Shown: piece after piece, positions 43,981-52,250 of the stretch | Position numbering within the stretch: position 1 is the first letter of the stretch | Layout: each line of letters opens with the position of its first letter | NCBI RefSeq assembly: GCF_021044775.1 | Contig: NZ_JAJNOQ010000006.1 | Span: 62,001 to 126,000 of the forward strand | Direction of reading: 5' to 3' | Length of the DNA: 64,000 nt | Source of the DNA: Paraeggerthella hominis | GTDB lineage: Bacteria > Actinomycetota > Coriobacteriia > Coriobacteriales > Eggerthellaceae | Program-made: the position numbers and the translations under genes | The notes under the pieces: model-generated | What the model saw: only the letters and a program-made list of their open reading frames with translations | The model's database searches: none | Told to the model about the DNA's origin: nothing

Positions 43981-44868
43981 ATGCTCACGCTGCAAGCGCA
44001 TGCGTGCGACGAGGAGTTTCGAAAGGCCATGGAAAGCCGAACGCCTCTTGAAACGATGCAGGTGTTCGACCATGCGGTGAACTTCCTGCTTGGGTCCAGC
44101 GTGTACTCTCTGGTTTCCCATCGCAGCTATGCGGCTCCGTGCACTGCAACAGTGGAAGATGGATTCTCGTTCCGCTCGCATCCGATTGTTGCTGGATGTA
44201 CGGCGGTATGGGAGCGGGGCGACCTTGTGCTTGCTCCTTCGCTGCGGGTTGGTTTTTCGGCATGCGAGATTTCGGACGTGCGATGTTCGGCTCTTCCTTG
44301 GAGCAGCGAAAAGGCGATTGCGGGTCTAAGTGCATTCGATGAGCATCTGGTTTCTTGGGATTTCGATTGCGGCTGTCTTGCAGGGTACCGCATCCGTCGA
44401 TTCAAGGAGAGCAGGCAGATGGACCCGATGACCGCCTGTGTCGAATGGCGGGCGATGCGCCTGCTGCGCACGGCGATGCAAGGAGACGCCGTTGGTGGGG
44501 CCGTTCGAGGATTGGTGGGAGCGGGTATCGGCTTGACTCCTTCGGGCGATGATTATATCGATGGATTCTTGTGCATGCTTGGCAGTATCGATCATCCCGA
44601 TGCTGCGGCCGTTCGCGCACGTATCGTAAAGGATTTGCTGGAGCCGGGAGTGCTGCAGGCTACGACGGCGGTAAGCCGCCAGATGCTCATATGCGAATGC
44701 GCCTTTCGCTCTGCTTTGCCTCACTTGCGCTTGGTGAACGCCTTGCTCCGGGATGCGCAGGATATGCGTCCAGCTCTTTCCGAGCTTCTTGCAATCGGCC
44801 ATACATCTGGAGCCGATTTTGCCTCCGGAGCCGCAAGCGCGCTCTGGGAGTTTGTATCCAACCATTAA
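43981..44868 (+). CDS. allH: Oxamate carbamoyltransferase subunit AllH-like (DUF2877)
   Basis: 295 residues with the DUF2877 signature VGAGIGLTPSGDDYIDGFLCM near residues 180-200. In E. coli the matching protein (YlbF/AllH) is one of three subunits of the oxamate carbamoyltransferase that splits oxalurate with phosphate into oxamate and carbamoyl phosphate. ATG 43981 has GGGGG upstream; a TTG four codons earlier is possible. It starts 20 bases after the transporter stop and is followed by allF after 21 bases. Confidence 0.8.
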   Translation: MLTLQAHACDEEFRKAMESRTPLETMQVFDHAVNFLLGSSVYSLVSHRSYAAPCTATVEDGFSFRSHPIVAGCTAVWERGDLVLAPSLRVGFSACEISDVRCSALPWSSEKAIAGLSAFDEHLVSWDFDCGCLAGYRIRRFKESRQMDPMTACVEWRAMRLLRTAMQGDAVGGAVRGLVGAGIGLTPSGDDYIDGFLCMLGSIDHPDAAAVRARIVKDLLEPGVLQATTAVSRQMLICECAFRSALPHLRLVNALLRDAQDMRPALSELLAIGHTSGADFASGAASALWEFVSNH

Positions 44869-44889
44869 AACTGAGGAAAGGACGCGATA

Positions 44890-46434
44890 ATGCATTGCGT
44901 AACAATCGTTCAGAAGAATTCGTACTTCGATTCGGTGACCCTGATGTCCATTGGCAGTGAGATCAAGGGACAAGGCAGGGTGGAACAAGCTGTTGTAGCC
45001 ATGGCTACCGAGCTGAACAAGGAGATACTCGAGAACGTTGGGCTTGCCACCGAGGAAGTCCGGGCTGCCGGTTCGAATGATTTCATCATTGCCGTGATGG
45101 CCGAAACTGAAGAGGAGTGCGAGCAGGCCGTTGCGTCGGTGCGCGAGAAGCTAAACAGAAAAAACGATGCTTCCAAGCAAGAGCAGGTCGAGGAGTATCG
45201 AACGGTGCGCCAAGTGGCTGCAAAGGGCATGGGTGACATCGCCGTCATATCGGTCCCGGGTCGGTATGCGGCTCGAGAGGCCATGCTGGCGTTGCGGCAG
45301 GGGCTCCATGTCATGATGTTCAGCGACAACGTGCCTGTTGAAGATGAACTTCGCTTGAAAAAGTACGCAGCCGCTCGCGGACTGCTTGTTATGGGTCCCG
45401 ATTGCGGAACGGCGGCCCTCAATGGTGTGGGCCTATGCTTCTCTAACAGCGTCCGTCGCGGGTCGATCGGTCTTGTTGCTGCGTCGGGCACGGGGTTGCA
45501 GGAGGTCATGGTGCAGATCGATCGCATGGGAGGCGGCGTTTCTCAAGCTGTCGGCACTGGTGGGCGCGACTTGAGTGAAGCCGTAGGCGGCATCATGATG
45601 CTCGAGGGCATCAAGGCGCTTGATACAGATGGCGATACGAAGGTGATCGTGCTCGTATCGAAGCCTCCCGCGAAAACTGTGATGTTGAAGATCCTTGATC
45701 TGCTGGAGACGGTGGATTGTCCGGTGGTTGCATGCTTTCTCGAGGGCGACACGGGTCTTGCCGTCGCACCGCATATCCATTTGTGCGACAACTTGTACGA
45801 CACAGCCGTCTTGGCGGTGGCGCTGGCCAACGGAAACGTTGCTTCCAGAGAAGATTTTGGTGAACCGGATGCGTGGGCGAATGCGATGGCCTCGCGCGTG
45901 GAAGGGCGCTTCCTGCCCGACCAGAAATTCGCTCGAGGTTTCTTTTGCGGCGGCACTTTGTGCGCCGAGTCCGTGTCTATCTTGCGCTCGCGCCTGGGCT
46001 CGCTGAAAAGCAACGTATCCCATCGGCCCGGCGAGGAGATGCATGGGTCGGATGGGTGCGTGGGCAACGTGCTGCTGGACATGGGCGATGACGAGTTCAC
46101 GAACGGGCGGCCTCATCCCATGATCGAGCCTTCGCTGCGCAACGACAAGATCGTCGAGCAAGCGCACGATCCAAGCGTGGGCGTCATTCTTCTGGATTTC
46201 GAGCTGGGGTTCGGTTCGCACGAAGATCCGGTGGGCAAAACCATTTCTGCTATTCGCGAGGCACGTGCGGTTGCTGCGGCGCAAGGGCGCGAGCTGCTCT
46301 TCATCGGTTACGTATGCGGAACCGCCTCTGACAAGCAGGACCTGGCAGCCCAATGCGCGCTGCTCGAGCAAGAAGGCGTATTGGTCGCTGACAGCAATAA
46401 GGCTGCATCGCTCCTGGCCGCCGAAGTACTGTAA
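44890..46434 (+). CDS. allF: Oxamate carbamoyltransferase subunit AllF/FdrA-like
   Basis: 514 residues, related to the alpha subunit of succinyl-CoA synthetase but without a CoA-ligase partner. The N-terminal 100 residues are an FdrA-specific domain; a Rossmann CoA-binding-like part follows (VISVPGRYAAREAMLALRQG, GLLVMGPDCGTAALNG, VAASGTGLQEVMVQI). In E. coli FdrA/AllF is the second subunit of oxamate carbamoyltransferase. AAAGGA precedes the ATG. Next gene allG is 15 bases away. Confidence 0.85.
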   Translation: MHCVTIVQKNSYFDSVTLMSIGSEIKGQGRVEQAVVAMATELNKEILENVGLATEEVRAAGSNDFIIAVMAETEEECEQAVASVREKLNRKNDASKQEQVEEYRTVRQVAAKGMGDIAVISVPGRYAAREAMLALRQGLHVMMFSDNVPVEDELRLKKYAAARGLLVMGPDCGTAALNGVGLCFSNSVRRGSIGLVAASGTGLQEVMVQIDRMGGGVSQAVGTGGRDLSEAVGGIMMLEGIKALDTDGDTKVIVLVSKPPAKTVMLKILDLLETVDCPVVACFLEGDTGLAVAPHIHLCDNLYDTAVLAVALANGNVASREDFGEPDAWANAMASRVEGRFLPDQKFARGFFCGGTLCAESVSILRSRLGSLKSNVSHRPGEEMHGSDGCVGNVLLDMGDDEFTNGRPHPMIEPSLRNDKIVEQAHDPSVGVILLDFELGFGSHEDPVGKTISAIREARAVAAAQGRELLFIGYVCGTASDKQDLAAQCALLEQEGVLVADSNKAASLLAAEVL

Positions 46435-46449
46435 ACGGAAGGTGACACC

Positions 46450-47862
46450 ATGAACGCAATCAATGATCTGTTCGGCACCGCTCTGAAATTTGTGAACATT
46501 GGGGCTCCCAACTTTGCGGAAGACCTCAAGCTGCAGGGGCAATCGGTCATTCAGCTGGCATGGCAGCCTCCTGCTATGGATGCGTCGTTGCTCGAGGTGC
46601 TCGATGAGCTGATGGACGACGATGCCGTGCAGGCTGCGAATGAGGAAGCCGTGCGCCGAATCATGTCGTCTCAGACGAGACTGGTGGGTCTTGCGCGCGC
46701 GCTCGATGTGATTCCCGGTATGACAAACGATACCATCTTGCATGCCGGCCCACCCATTGCATGGCGGGACATGTGCGGCACTATGCAAGGCGCCATCGTG
46801 GGCGCGCTCCTGTACGAAGGCCGGTGTGCAACCGAGGACGAAGCGCGCGGGTTGGCGGCAAGCGGCGTCATAACGTTCTCTCCATGCCATGAGCACAATG
46901 CCGTGGGGCCTATGGCAGGCATCATATCCCCTTCGATGCCTGTTCATATCATAGAAAACGAACCATACGGAACGAAGGCTTATTGCACGGTCAACGAAGG
47001 ATTGGGAAAGGTTCTGCGTTTCGGGGCGTTCGACGCTTCGGTGCTGGATCGTCTTTCTTGGATAGAAAAGGAGTTCGCTCCCGTGATGGACGCTGCCGTC
47101 CAAGCGCTCGGCGGCATAGACACCAAGGCAATTATCGCGCAGGCCGTGCAGATGGGCGATGAGTGCCATAATCGAAACAAGGCTGCTACCAGTCTACTGA
47201 TTAAGGAGCTGGCGCCCGTGTTGATGGATTGCGGCGTGCCTGTTGGCGTGGCTCAACGAGTACTGCGGTTCATCGTGGCGAACGAGCATTACTTTCTCAA
47301 CCTGTCGATGCCTTCGTGCAAGTGCTCGCTCGATGCGGCGATGGGCATCGAGCATTCCACCGTGGTTACGGCCATGGCTCGCAATGGTGTGGAATTCGGT
47401 ATCAAGGTAAGCGGTTTGGGGAACGCTTGGTTTACGGCGCCCGCCCAAATGGTAGAGGGCTTGCTGTTTCCTGGTTTTTCAGCCGAGGATGCCAATCCTG
47501 ATCTAGGGGACAGCGCCATCACCGAAACAATGGGGATTGGCGGATTTGCCATGGGCGCGTCTCCAGCCATCGTTAAATTCGTTGGAGGATCCGTTGGCGA
47601 CGCGATACGCTACACCGAGAGCATGGGGGACATCACCGTGGCTGAAAATCCTGGCTTCTCGTTACCGTCGCTTGATTTTAAGGGAACGGCGACGGGTATT
47701 GATGTGTTGAAGGTGCTGGAGAGTGGCGTGCTCCCGGTTATCAACACGGGCATTGCCCATCGAGTTCCGGGCGTGGGTCAAGTGGGTGCAGGCATCGTGC
47801 ATCCGCCGATCGAATGTTTTGAGGGGGCTTTGGCTGCGTTTGCGAAGACCCGTATGAACTGA
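46450..47862 (+). CDS. allG: Oxamate carbamoyltransferase subunit AllG-like (DUF1116)
   Basis: 470 residues with DUF1116 signatures: FSPCHEHNAVGPMAGIISPSMP, NEPYGTKAYCTVNEGLGKVLRFGA and MGDECHNRNKAATSLL. It corresponds to E. coli YlbE/AllG, though about 50 residues longer. With AllF and AllH it completes the three-subunit complex, all in one operon. GAAGGTG precedes the ATG. No carbamate kinase gene follows here, so the carbamoyl phosphate must be used by an enzyme encoded elsewhere. Confidence 0.85.
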   Translation: MNAINDLFGTALKFVNIGAPNFAEDLKLQGQSVIQLAWQPPAMDASLLEVLDELMDDDAVQAANEEAVRRIMSSQTRLVGLARALDVIPGMTNDTILHAGPPIAWRDMCGTMQGAIVGALLYEGRCATEDEARGLAASGVITFSPCHEHNAVGPMAGIISPSMPVHIIENEPYGTKAYCTVNEGLGKVLRFGAFDASVLDRLSWIEKEFAPVMDAAVQALGGIDTKAIIAQAVQMGDECHNRNKAATSLLIKELAPVLMDCGVPVGVAQRVLRFIVANEHYFLNLSMPSCKCSLDAAMGIEHSTVVTAMARNGVEFGIKVSGLGNAWFTAPAQMVEGLLFPGFSAEDANPDLGDSAITETMGIGGFAMGASPAIVKFVGGSVGDAIRYTESMGDITVAENPGFSLPSLDFKGTATGIDVLKVLESGVLPVINTGIAHRVPGVGQVGAGIVHPPIECFEGALAAFAKTRMN

Positions 47863-47882
47863 AGTTTGGTTCAGGCGGTGCT

Positions 47883-48492
47883 GTGCCGCAGCTGCGTACG
47901 ATCTCGCTGAAGGGAGGCGCCCGGCCAAGACACGGGATGAGGTTCGCGCTTTTTGGCGACGGGCCTTACCTGGCCAGGCGCCTTGTGCTTTTGGTGGCGG
48001 GATCTGTCATTTCGGCGTATGGCATCGCGCTTGCCATCGAAGCGGGTTTCGGAAATGTCGCGCTTGTCGTGTTGCGGCAGAGCGTGTCCCGAACGTTCGG
48101 CATCGCCATGGGACAGGCTTCTCTTGCAACATCCCTGATCATGATAGGTTTTGCATTCTTGTGCGATAGACGGCCGAGCCGAATGGGCACTCTGGTGCAT
48201 CAGGTAGTTTGCAACGTGTTCGTAGATGCGTTTTCAAGGGTGCATAGCTACGGTGGATTCGTTCCAATTAATTCTTTTTTTGTCGATGATCGTGAGCATT
48301 TTGCTGTTTGCGATAGGGGCGGGAGCGTATGCCGCCACCGATACGAGCAGGGATTCGTGCGAAGCGGCGACGTTTGCGCTGACGGATAAAAACAGATGGT
48401 CCATCGGCGTTGACCGGATGATTGAAGACGCCGTTGTGGTTGCAAGGGGCCGTCCTTCGGGGCGGCCTTTGTCGTGCGCGCATGTCGAGTAG
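47883..48492 (+). pseudogene. Broken YczE/YitT-like membrane protein gene
   Basis: The first part (47883 to about 48240) encodes membrane helices of a YczE-like protein (ARRLVLLVAGSVISAYGIAL, then GQASLATSLIMIGFAFLCDRR, then VVCNVFVDAF). The homologous sequence then continues in another frame (about 48247-48430: LSMIVSILLFAIGAGAYAAT, then TDKNRWSIGVDRMIE), so a frameshift breaks it near 48240. It then ends early inside a terminator hairpin, so the C-terminal third is also missing. The GTG start at 47883 lies 20 bases after allG. Confidence 0.72.
48448..48472 (+). terminator. UUCG-loop terminator
   Basis: Stem GGCCGTCC/GGGCGGCC with TTCG tetraloop (48448-48467), then TTTGTCG. It ends the ring-opening/all operon and overlaps the tail of the pseudogene. 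Confidence 0.82.
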
Positions 48493-48572
48493 GGGTCGGA
48501 CTGTCGATTGCAATTGCTTAAAGATTGGTCATCGAACCGGAATCGCGCCGCTTTTCTATATCCTCTAAGCGC

Positions 48573-48578
48573 TATAAT
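48573..48578 (+). promoter_or_regulatory. -10 element of moeA promoter
   Basis: TATAAT 87 bases before the moeA start, the only good -10 in this gap. The -35 region is weak (no TTGACA-like hexamer at 16-18 bases). Confidence 0.5.
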
Positions 48579-48664
48579 ATGCGTTAGTGAATAAGCGGTT
48601 GCGCCGAGCTTGTGCGCGAGGGGTTGCGCGTGCAAGCTCGACTCGCCTGGTAGGGAGGATGCTC

Positions 48665-49921
48665 ATGCTTGAAATGGTTTCGGTCGAAGAAGCTCGTGAT
48701 CTGGTTCTTTCCCATGTTGAGACGTTGCCGGCCGAAACGGTGCCTGTTTTGGACGCCGCCGGGCGGGTTGCCGCAGCTAATTTGAAAAGCGACATCGACA
48801 TTTCCCCGTTCGCGCATTCTGCTATGGACGGCTTCGCGGTTCGGGCCGCCGAACTTGTCGATGCGAGCCCGGAATCTCCGATGGAGCTTGACGTCATCGC
48901 CGAAGTGGCGGCGGGCGACACGTTCGACGGTCCCATTCGGGATGGGCAGTGCGTGCGCATCATGACTGGCGCCCCCATCCCCGATGCGGTGGACTCCGTG
49001 GTGAAGTACGAGATCGTGAAGGTGGTTACGGGCGATGGCAAGCCAAGCAGCCGGGTTGCTTTCGTCGAGCCGACCAAGCTTCGATCGAACGTGCGCGAAG
49101 CGGGCGAGGAGGCTAAAGCCAACGAGGTGGTGGTTGAGCGCGGCGAGGTTATCAACCCTGCTGGCGTAGGCTTTCTTGCGGGATGCGGCGTGGTTGAGGC
49201 GCCGGTGCATCAGCGTCCTCGCGTGGCCATCATCTCCATCGGGTCCGAGCTGGTCGATCCTTCGGAGGTCCCCGCAGCGGGCAAGATTCGCAACTCGAAC
49301 AGCTACGCCTTGGCCGCCTCGGCGCGCGCGGCTGGTGCAAAGCCCGTTGTACTGCCCATCGTCGAAGACACGCAGGAGGCTTTGGCGGCGGCGATCAACG
49401 CGGCGGTGCGCGACTTCGATTTCGTGGTGACCAGCGGCGGCGCGTCGAATGGCGACTTCGATTTCATCAAGCCGGTGGTGGAAGAACTAGGCGACCTGTT
49501 GATGACCACGGTGAACATGCGCCCGGGAAAAGCGCAGACGTTCGGCGTGGTGAACGGCACGCCCGTGTTCGGCCTGCCGGGGAATCCGGCGGCTGCTTAC
49601 GTGGGCTTCGAGATGCTCATCCGTCCCGCACTGCGCAAAATGCAGGGCTATACGTGCTTCGAGCGCCCGTCCGTGATGGCCAAGTTGGCGCGCGACGCCA
49701 AAAAGCGCGACCCTCGTCGCATCTTCTTGCGTTCCACCCTGTCCAAGAACGAATCGGGGGAGTACGTGGTCGAGCCTGCTCGCAACCAGAGCTCCGGTTT
49801 GTTCGGCCCCCTTCAGAAAAGCAACTGCATGGTCGTGCTGCCCGAGGGCCTGGAGGGGCGTACGGAAGGCTCGCTGGTCAGGTGCATTCTGCTGGACGTC
49901 AACGAGGAAGTTTGCCTGTAA
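48665..49921 (+). CDS. moeA: Molybdopterin molybdenumtransferase MoeA
   Basis: Inserts molybdate into adenylated molybdopterin; 418 residues. Motifs are SPFAHSAMDGFAVRA, RIMTGAPIPDAVDSVV, ISIGSELVDP, FVVTSGGASNGDFDF and MRPGKAQTFGVVNGTPVFGLPGNPAA. The ATG at 48665 has GGGAGG six bases upstream; the frame opens earlier but lacks conservation there. mogA follows, and the molybdoenzyme cluster begins 730 bases downstream, so the cofactor and its user are neighbours. Confidence 0.93.
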   Translation: MLEMVSVEEARDLVLSHVETLPAETVPVLDAAGRVAAANLKSDIDISPFAHSAMDGFAVRAAELVDASPESPMELDVIAEVAAGDTFDGPIRDGQCVRIMTGAPIPDAVDSVVKYEIVKVVTGDGKPSSRVAFVEPTKLRSNVREAGEEAKANEVVVERGEVINPAGVGFLAGCGVVEAPVHQRPRVAIISIGSELVDPSEVPAAGKIRNSNSYALAASARAAGAKPVVLPIVEDTQEALAAAINAAVRDFDFVVTSGGASNGDFDFIKPVVEELGDLLMTTVNMRPGKAQTFGVVNGTPVFGLPGNPAAAYVGFEMLIRPALRKMQGYTCFERPSVMAKLARDAKKRDPRRIFLRSTLSKNESGEYVVEPARNQSSGLFGPLQKSNCMVVLPEGLEGRTEGSLVRCILLDVNEEVCL

Positions 49922-49950
49922 GGTTCCGCCGTTCTGCCGAACGGCGGAAC
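49922..49950 (+). terminator. Hairpin after moeA
   Basis: GTTCCGCCGTTC/GAACGGCGGAAC stem with a short TGCC loop directly after the moeA stop; no T-run follows. Confidence 0.5.
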
Positions 49951-49970
49951 GGCTCGACGCTGCGAGGGAC

Positions 49971-50056
49971 CGGTGCACACCGAATTCGCGCGATCCCGGA
50001 AGCTCGCGTACCCAAGGTACGCTTCGCCTCCGCGATCCCGCGAATTCGGCGCACCC
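49971..50056. repeat. Folded repeat element between moeA and mogA
   Basis: Nested symmetry: GGTGC...GCACC outside, CGAATTCGCG (49981-49990) with CGCGAATTCG (50039-50048), a direct repeat CGCGATCCCG (49989-49998 and 50031-50040) and a central palindrome GCGTACC-CAA-GGTACGC (50006-50022). It resembles a REP-like or structured RNA element. Confidence 0.7.
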
Positions 50057-50104
50057 CAGCCCCTCTCGCTGACTGACTACGCCAACCGGTGAGAAAGGTT
50101 TACC

Positions 50105-50584
50105 ATGGATCGAAACATCACCTTCGCTATTATCACGTGCTCCGATACGCGCAGCTTGAAGCAAGACACGGCCGGCGCGGCCCTCGAAGCGCTCATCGCC
50201 GATAACGGCTGGGAGTGCAAAAGCCACGTCGTGGTGAAGGACGAGCGTGCGGACATTTCGGCCGCCATCGTGCATGCGTGCGACGAGCTTGATGCTGACA
50301 TCGTTTTGACCTGCGGCGGAAGCGGCCTTTCTTTGCGCGATGTGACGCCGGAGGCCACGATGGACGTGTGCGAGCGCAATGTTCCGGGCATTGCCGAAGC
50401 TATGCGCGCGCACAGCTTGGCCATCACGCCGTATGCGATGCTGTCCCGCGCGCTGTGCATGCAGCGGGGCCGTCATTTGGTGATCAATCTGCCTGGCAGC
50501 GAAAAGGCAGCTCGCGAGAATTGGGACGGCATCGCGGCCGCTCTTCCGCATGCGGCCAAGATGATGGCGGGCGGCGGGCACTAG
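50105..50584 (+). CDS. mogA: Molybdenum cofactor adenylyltransferase (MogA/MoaB family)
   Basis: 159 residues of the MoaB/MogA fold. Motifs are ITCSDTRSLKQDTAG, LTCGGSGLSLRDVTPEAT and the C-terminal LVINLPGSEKAAREN. It adenylates molybdopterin for MoeA. Family members MogA and MoaB are hard to separate; synteny with moeA supports this role. A terminator follows. Confidence 0.87.
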   Translation: MDRNITFAIITCSDTRSLKQDTAGAALEALIADNGWECKSHVVVKDERADISAAIVHACDELDADIVLTCGGSGLSLRDVTPEATMDVCERNVPGIAEAMRAHSLAITPYAMLSRALCMQRGRHLVINLPGSEKAARENWDGIAAALPHAAKMMAGGGH

Positions 50585-50604
50585 ACTCGACTGGCTCTGC
50601 CTAA

Positions 50605-50650
50605 GCGGGCGTCGGCGATGCTTCGGTATTGCCGACGCCCGCTGTTTTCT
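50605..50650 (+). terminator. mogA terminator
   Basis: Strong stem GCGGGCGTCGGCgatgc/...GCCGACGCCCGC (50605-50642), then TGTTTTCT. Confidence 0.88.
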
Positions 50651-51503
50651 AAAACCCTACCGTCATGTGTAGGTTGTAGAACACGATGCGCGTGACAAGC
50701 ACGGCGGCCAGCACCAGGGCGCTTGCCGCAATGCGCAAAATGAACGTGAGACGTTCCGCCTGCCCGCGGCGAAGCGAGAAGCCGGCGGCCGCTACGCCCG
50801 CAACGCCAAGCACAAGGTGGGTTGCTATAGCCGCCGGATATCGTGGAGCCAGGGAAGTGGCGGCAATTTCGTTGTTCGCTATAAGCGATAGGCTGGCATC
50901 GTGCATGATCAGTACCGCAGTACCGGCGATCAAAGCCAGGCAGGCCGCAGCGAACAAGCCGATTTCCAGGCCGAAGGGCCGTGCGTGGGCCATTTCCAGG
51001 AACAGCATTCCCAGCACGGGCCCAGCCAGCAGGGCGGAAAGAACCAGGTTCGCCGGCGAGTACGGCGTGTCCCAGGTGGGAACCGTGTGCACGGAATACG
51101 CGGTGGACGTTGCCGCGATCAGCACGATGCCCGCGATGCACGAAAGCACGAGCCACGGCTTTGCCACGGCATCGGGAAAGCGCTGCTTGAACGCCGTCAT
51201 CCAGTACGATCCCACAAGAAACAAAAACGCCACAGCCGAGAGCACTTCGTTCGACAGCGGCGATCTTCCGATGCCGAAAAACACGTGCAGCGCGTTTGCC
51301 GGCGTTCCCAGGTGCGTTGCCGAAGCGATGAACCCGATCAACGCCACGGAGAACGGAAGCGCGATCACGCGATCGATGCGCACGGCGGCTTCGTGGTTGC
51401 GGACGCCCAGTCGCGCGCAAGCCAGTACGATGAACGCCACGACGCCTGCCGGAGCAAGCGAGGTGAACAAAGCGAGCGAGAACGAATCGAATCCGCTGTT
51501 CAT
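50649..51503 (-). CDS. DMSO reductase membrane anchor subunit DmsC-like
   Basis: Integral membrane protein, 284 residues, eight hydrophobic segments, with DmsC-type features such as SATHLGTPANALHVFFGIGRSPLSNEV in the second helix pair. DmsC anchors a molybdoenzyme and oxidises menaquinol. The ATG overlaps the stop of the upstream dmsB by 4 bases, so they are coupled. It is the last gene of the cluster. Confidence 0.85.
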   Translation of the reverse strand: MNSGFDSFSLALFTSLAPAGVVAFIVLACARLGVRNHEAAVRIDRVIALPFSVALIGFIASATHLGTPANALHVFFGIGRSPLSNEVLSAVAFLFLVGSYWMTAFKQRFPDAVAKPWLVLSCIAGIVLIAATSTAYSVHTVPTWDTPYSPANLVLSALLAGPVLGMLFLEMAHARPFGLEIGLFAAACLALIAGTAVLIMHDASLSLIANNEIAATSLAPRYPAAIATHLVLGVAGVAAAGFSLRRGQAERLTFILRIAASALVLAAVLVTRIVFYNLHMTVGF

Positions 51504-52126
51504 GCGATGCTCGCTTCTTGGCGGTTGGCGATGCGTCCGCCGCCGTCCGTCGCGCGCTCGGCGGCGGGCGACGGGAGTATGAACAGGTTGGGGTCGGTCG
51601 CATCCTCGGAAGGAAGCGGCATGATGGAGCGTACCGCGGTGGGGTACCGCTCGGCCAGCGTGCCCGCCGCTGCGAAGTCGAGCGCGCGCACGGGGCATGC
51701 TTCCACGCAGATGGGGGCCTGCTCGTTCGCGACGCGCGTGCGGCATCCGTCGCACTTGCTCGATCGCTTCAGCTCTTGATCGATGCGGGGGGCATGGTAG
51801 GGGCAGGCCATGGTGCAGTAGCCGCATCCGATGCACTTGCGTACGTCCGGCCACACCAAATCCAGATCGTCTTTGTGCATGGCGCCGGTGGGGCATACCT
51901 GCGTGCATACCGGGCTGTTGCAGTGGTTGCAGGCGATGGAGATGTGATATGCGTAGGCATCTTGGTAAAGCGTGCTGTCGTTGGTGCGCGTCCAGCCGCC
52001 GCCTTCGTAGTCAAGAACCATGCGAAATGCCAGCTCGGAGCCATGGTCGTGGTAGTCCTTGCACGCAAGGACGCAGGTTCTGCATCCCGTGCATCTTGTG
52101 TTGTCGAAGAAAAATCCCCGTGGCAT
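51500..52126 (-). CDS. DMSO reductase-type ferredoxin subunit DmsB (second copy)
   Basis: 208 residues with four [4Fe-4S] sets: CTGCRTCVLAC, CNHCNSPVCTQVC, C98-IG-C101-GY-C104-TMA-C108, and the split KCDGC with CVEAC. All sixteen ligands appear present. It transfers electrons from the membrane anchor to the catalytic subunit. A TATAAT on the minus strand (about 52180) and a preceding terminator suggest it and dmsC have their own promoter. It is a paralogue of the dmsB at 52251. Confidence 0.88.
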   Translation of the reverse strand: MPRGFFFDNTRCTGCRTCVLACKDYHDHGSELAFRMVLDYEGGGWTRTNDSTLYQDAYAYHISIACNHCNSPVCTQVCPTGAMHKDDLDLVWPDVRKCIGCGYCTMACPYHAPRIDQELKRSSKCDGCRTRVANEQAPICVEACPVRALDFAAAGTLAERYPTAVRSIMPLPSEDATDPNLFILPSPAAERATDGGGRIANRQEASIA

Positions 52127-52192
52127 GGCATCGCTTCCCGTACGGCCGGCTGGTTGTCGGCTCCCTCTCGTCTGGGCCTATTATAACGGTAA

Positions 52193-52224
52193 GCCGGCGC
52201 GCTGCTTGAGTGCAGCGCGCCGGC
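52193..52224 (-). terminator. Hairpin between the two dmsB genes
   Basis: Stem GCCGGCGCGCTGC(TTGAG)/(T)GCAGCGCGCCGGC spanning 52193-52224. On the minus strand it follows the first dmsB; TTACCG comes after it, a weak T tail. Confidence 0.65.
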
Positions 52225-52250
52225 CGGGGAGGGGTGCTTGGTTCGTCGGT

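Noticed and set aside
45433..47169. A 578-residue minus-strand frame opposite allF/allG
   Set aside because: Composition is typical of antisense frames and no motif is seen; the all genes have strong family signatures.
48226..48492. A separate 88-residue gene after the all operon
   Set aside because: It reads as the continuation of the frameshifted YczE-like protein and has no ribosome site.
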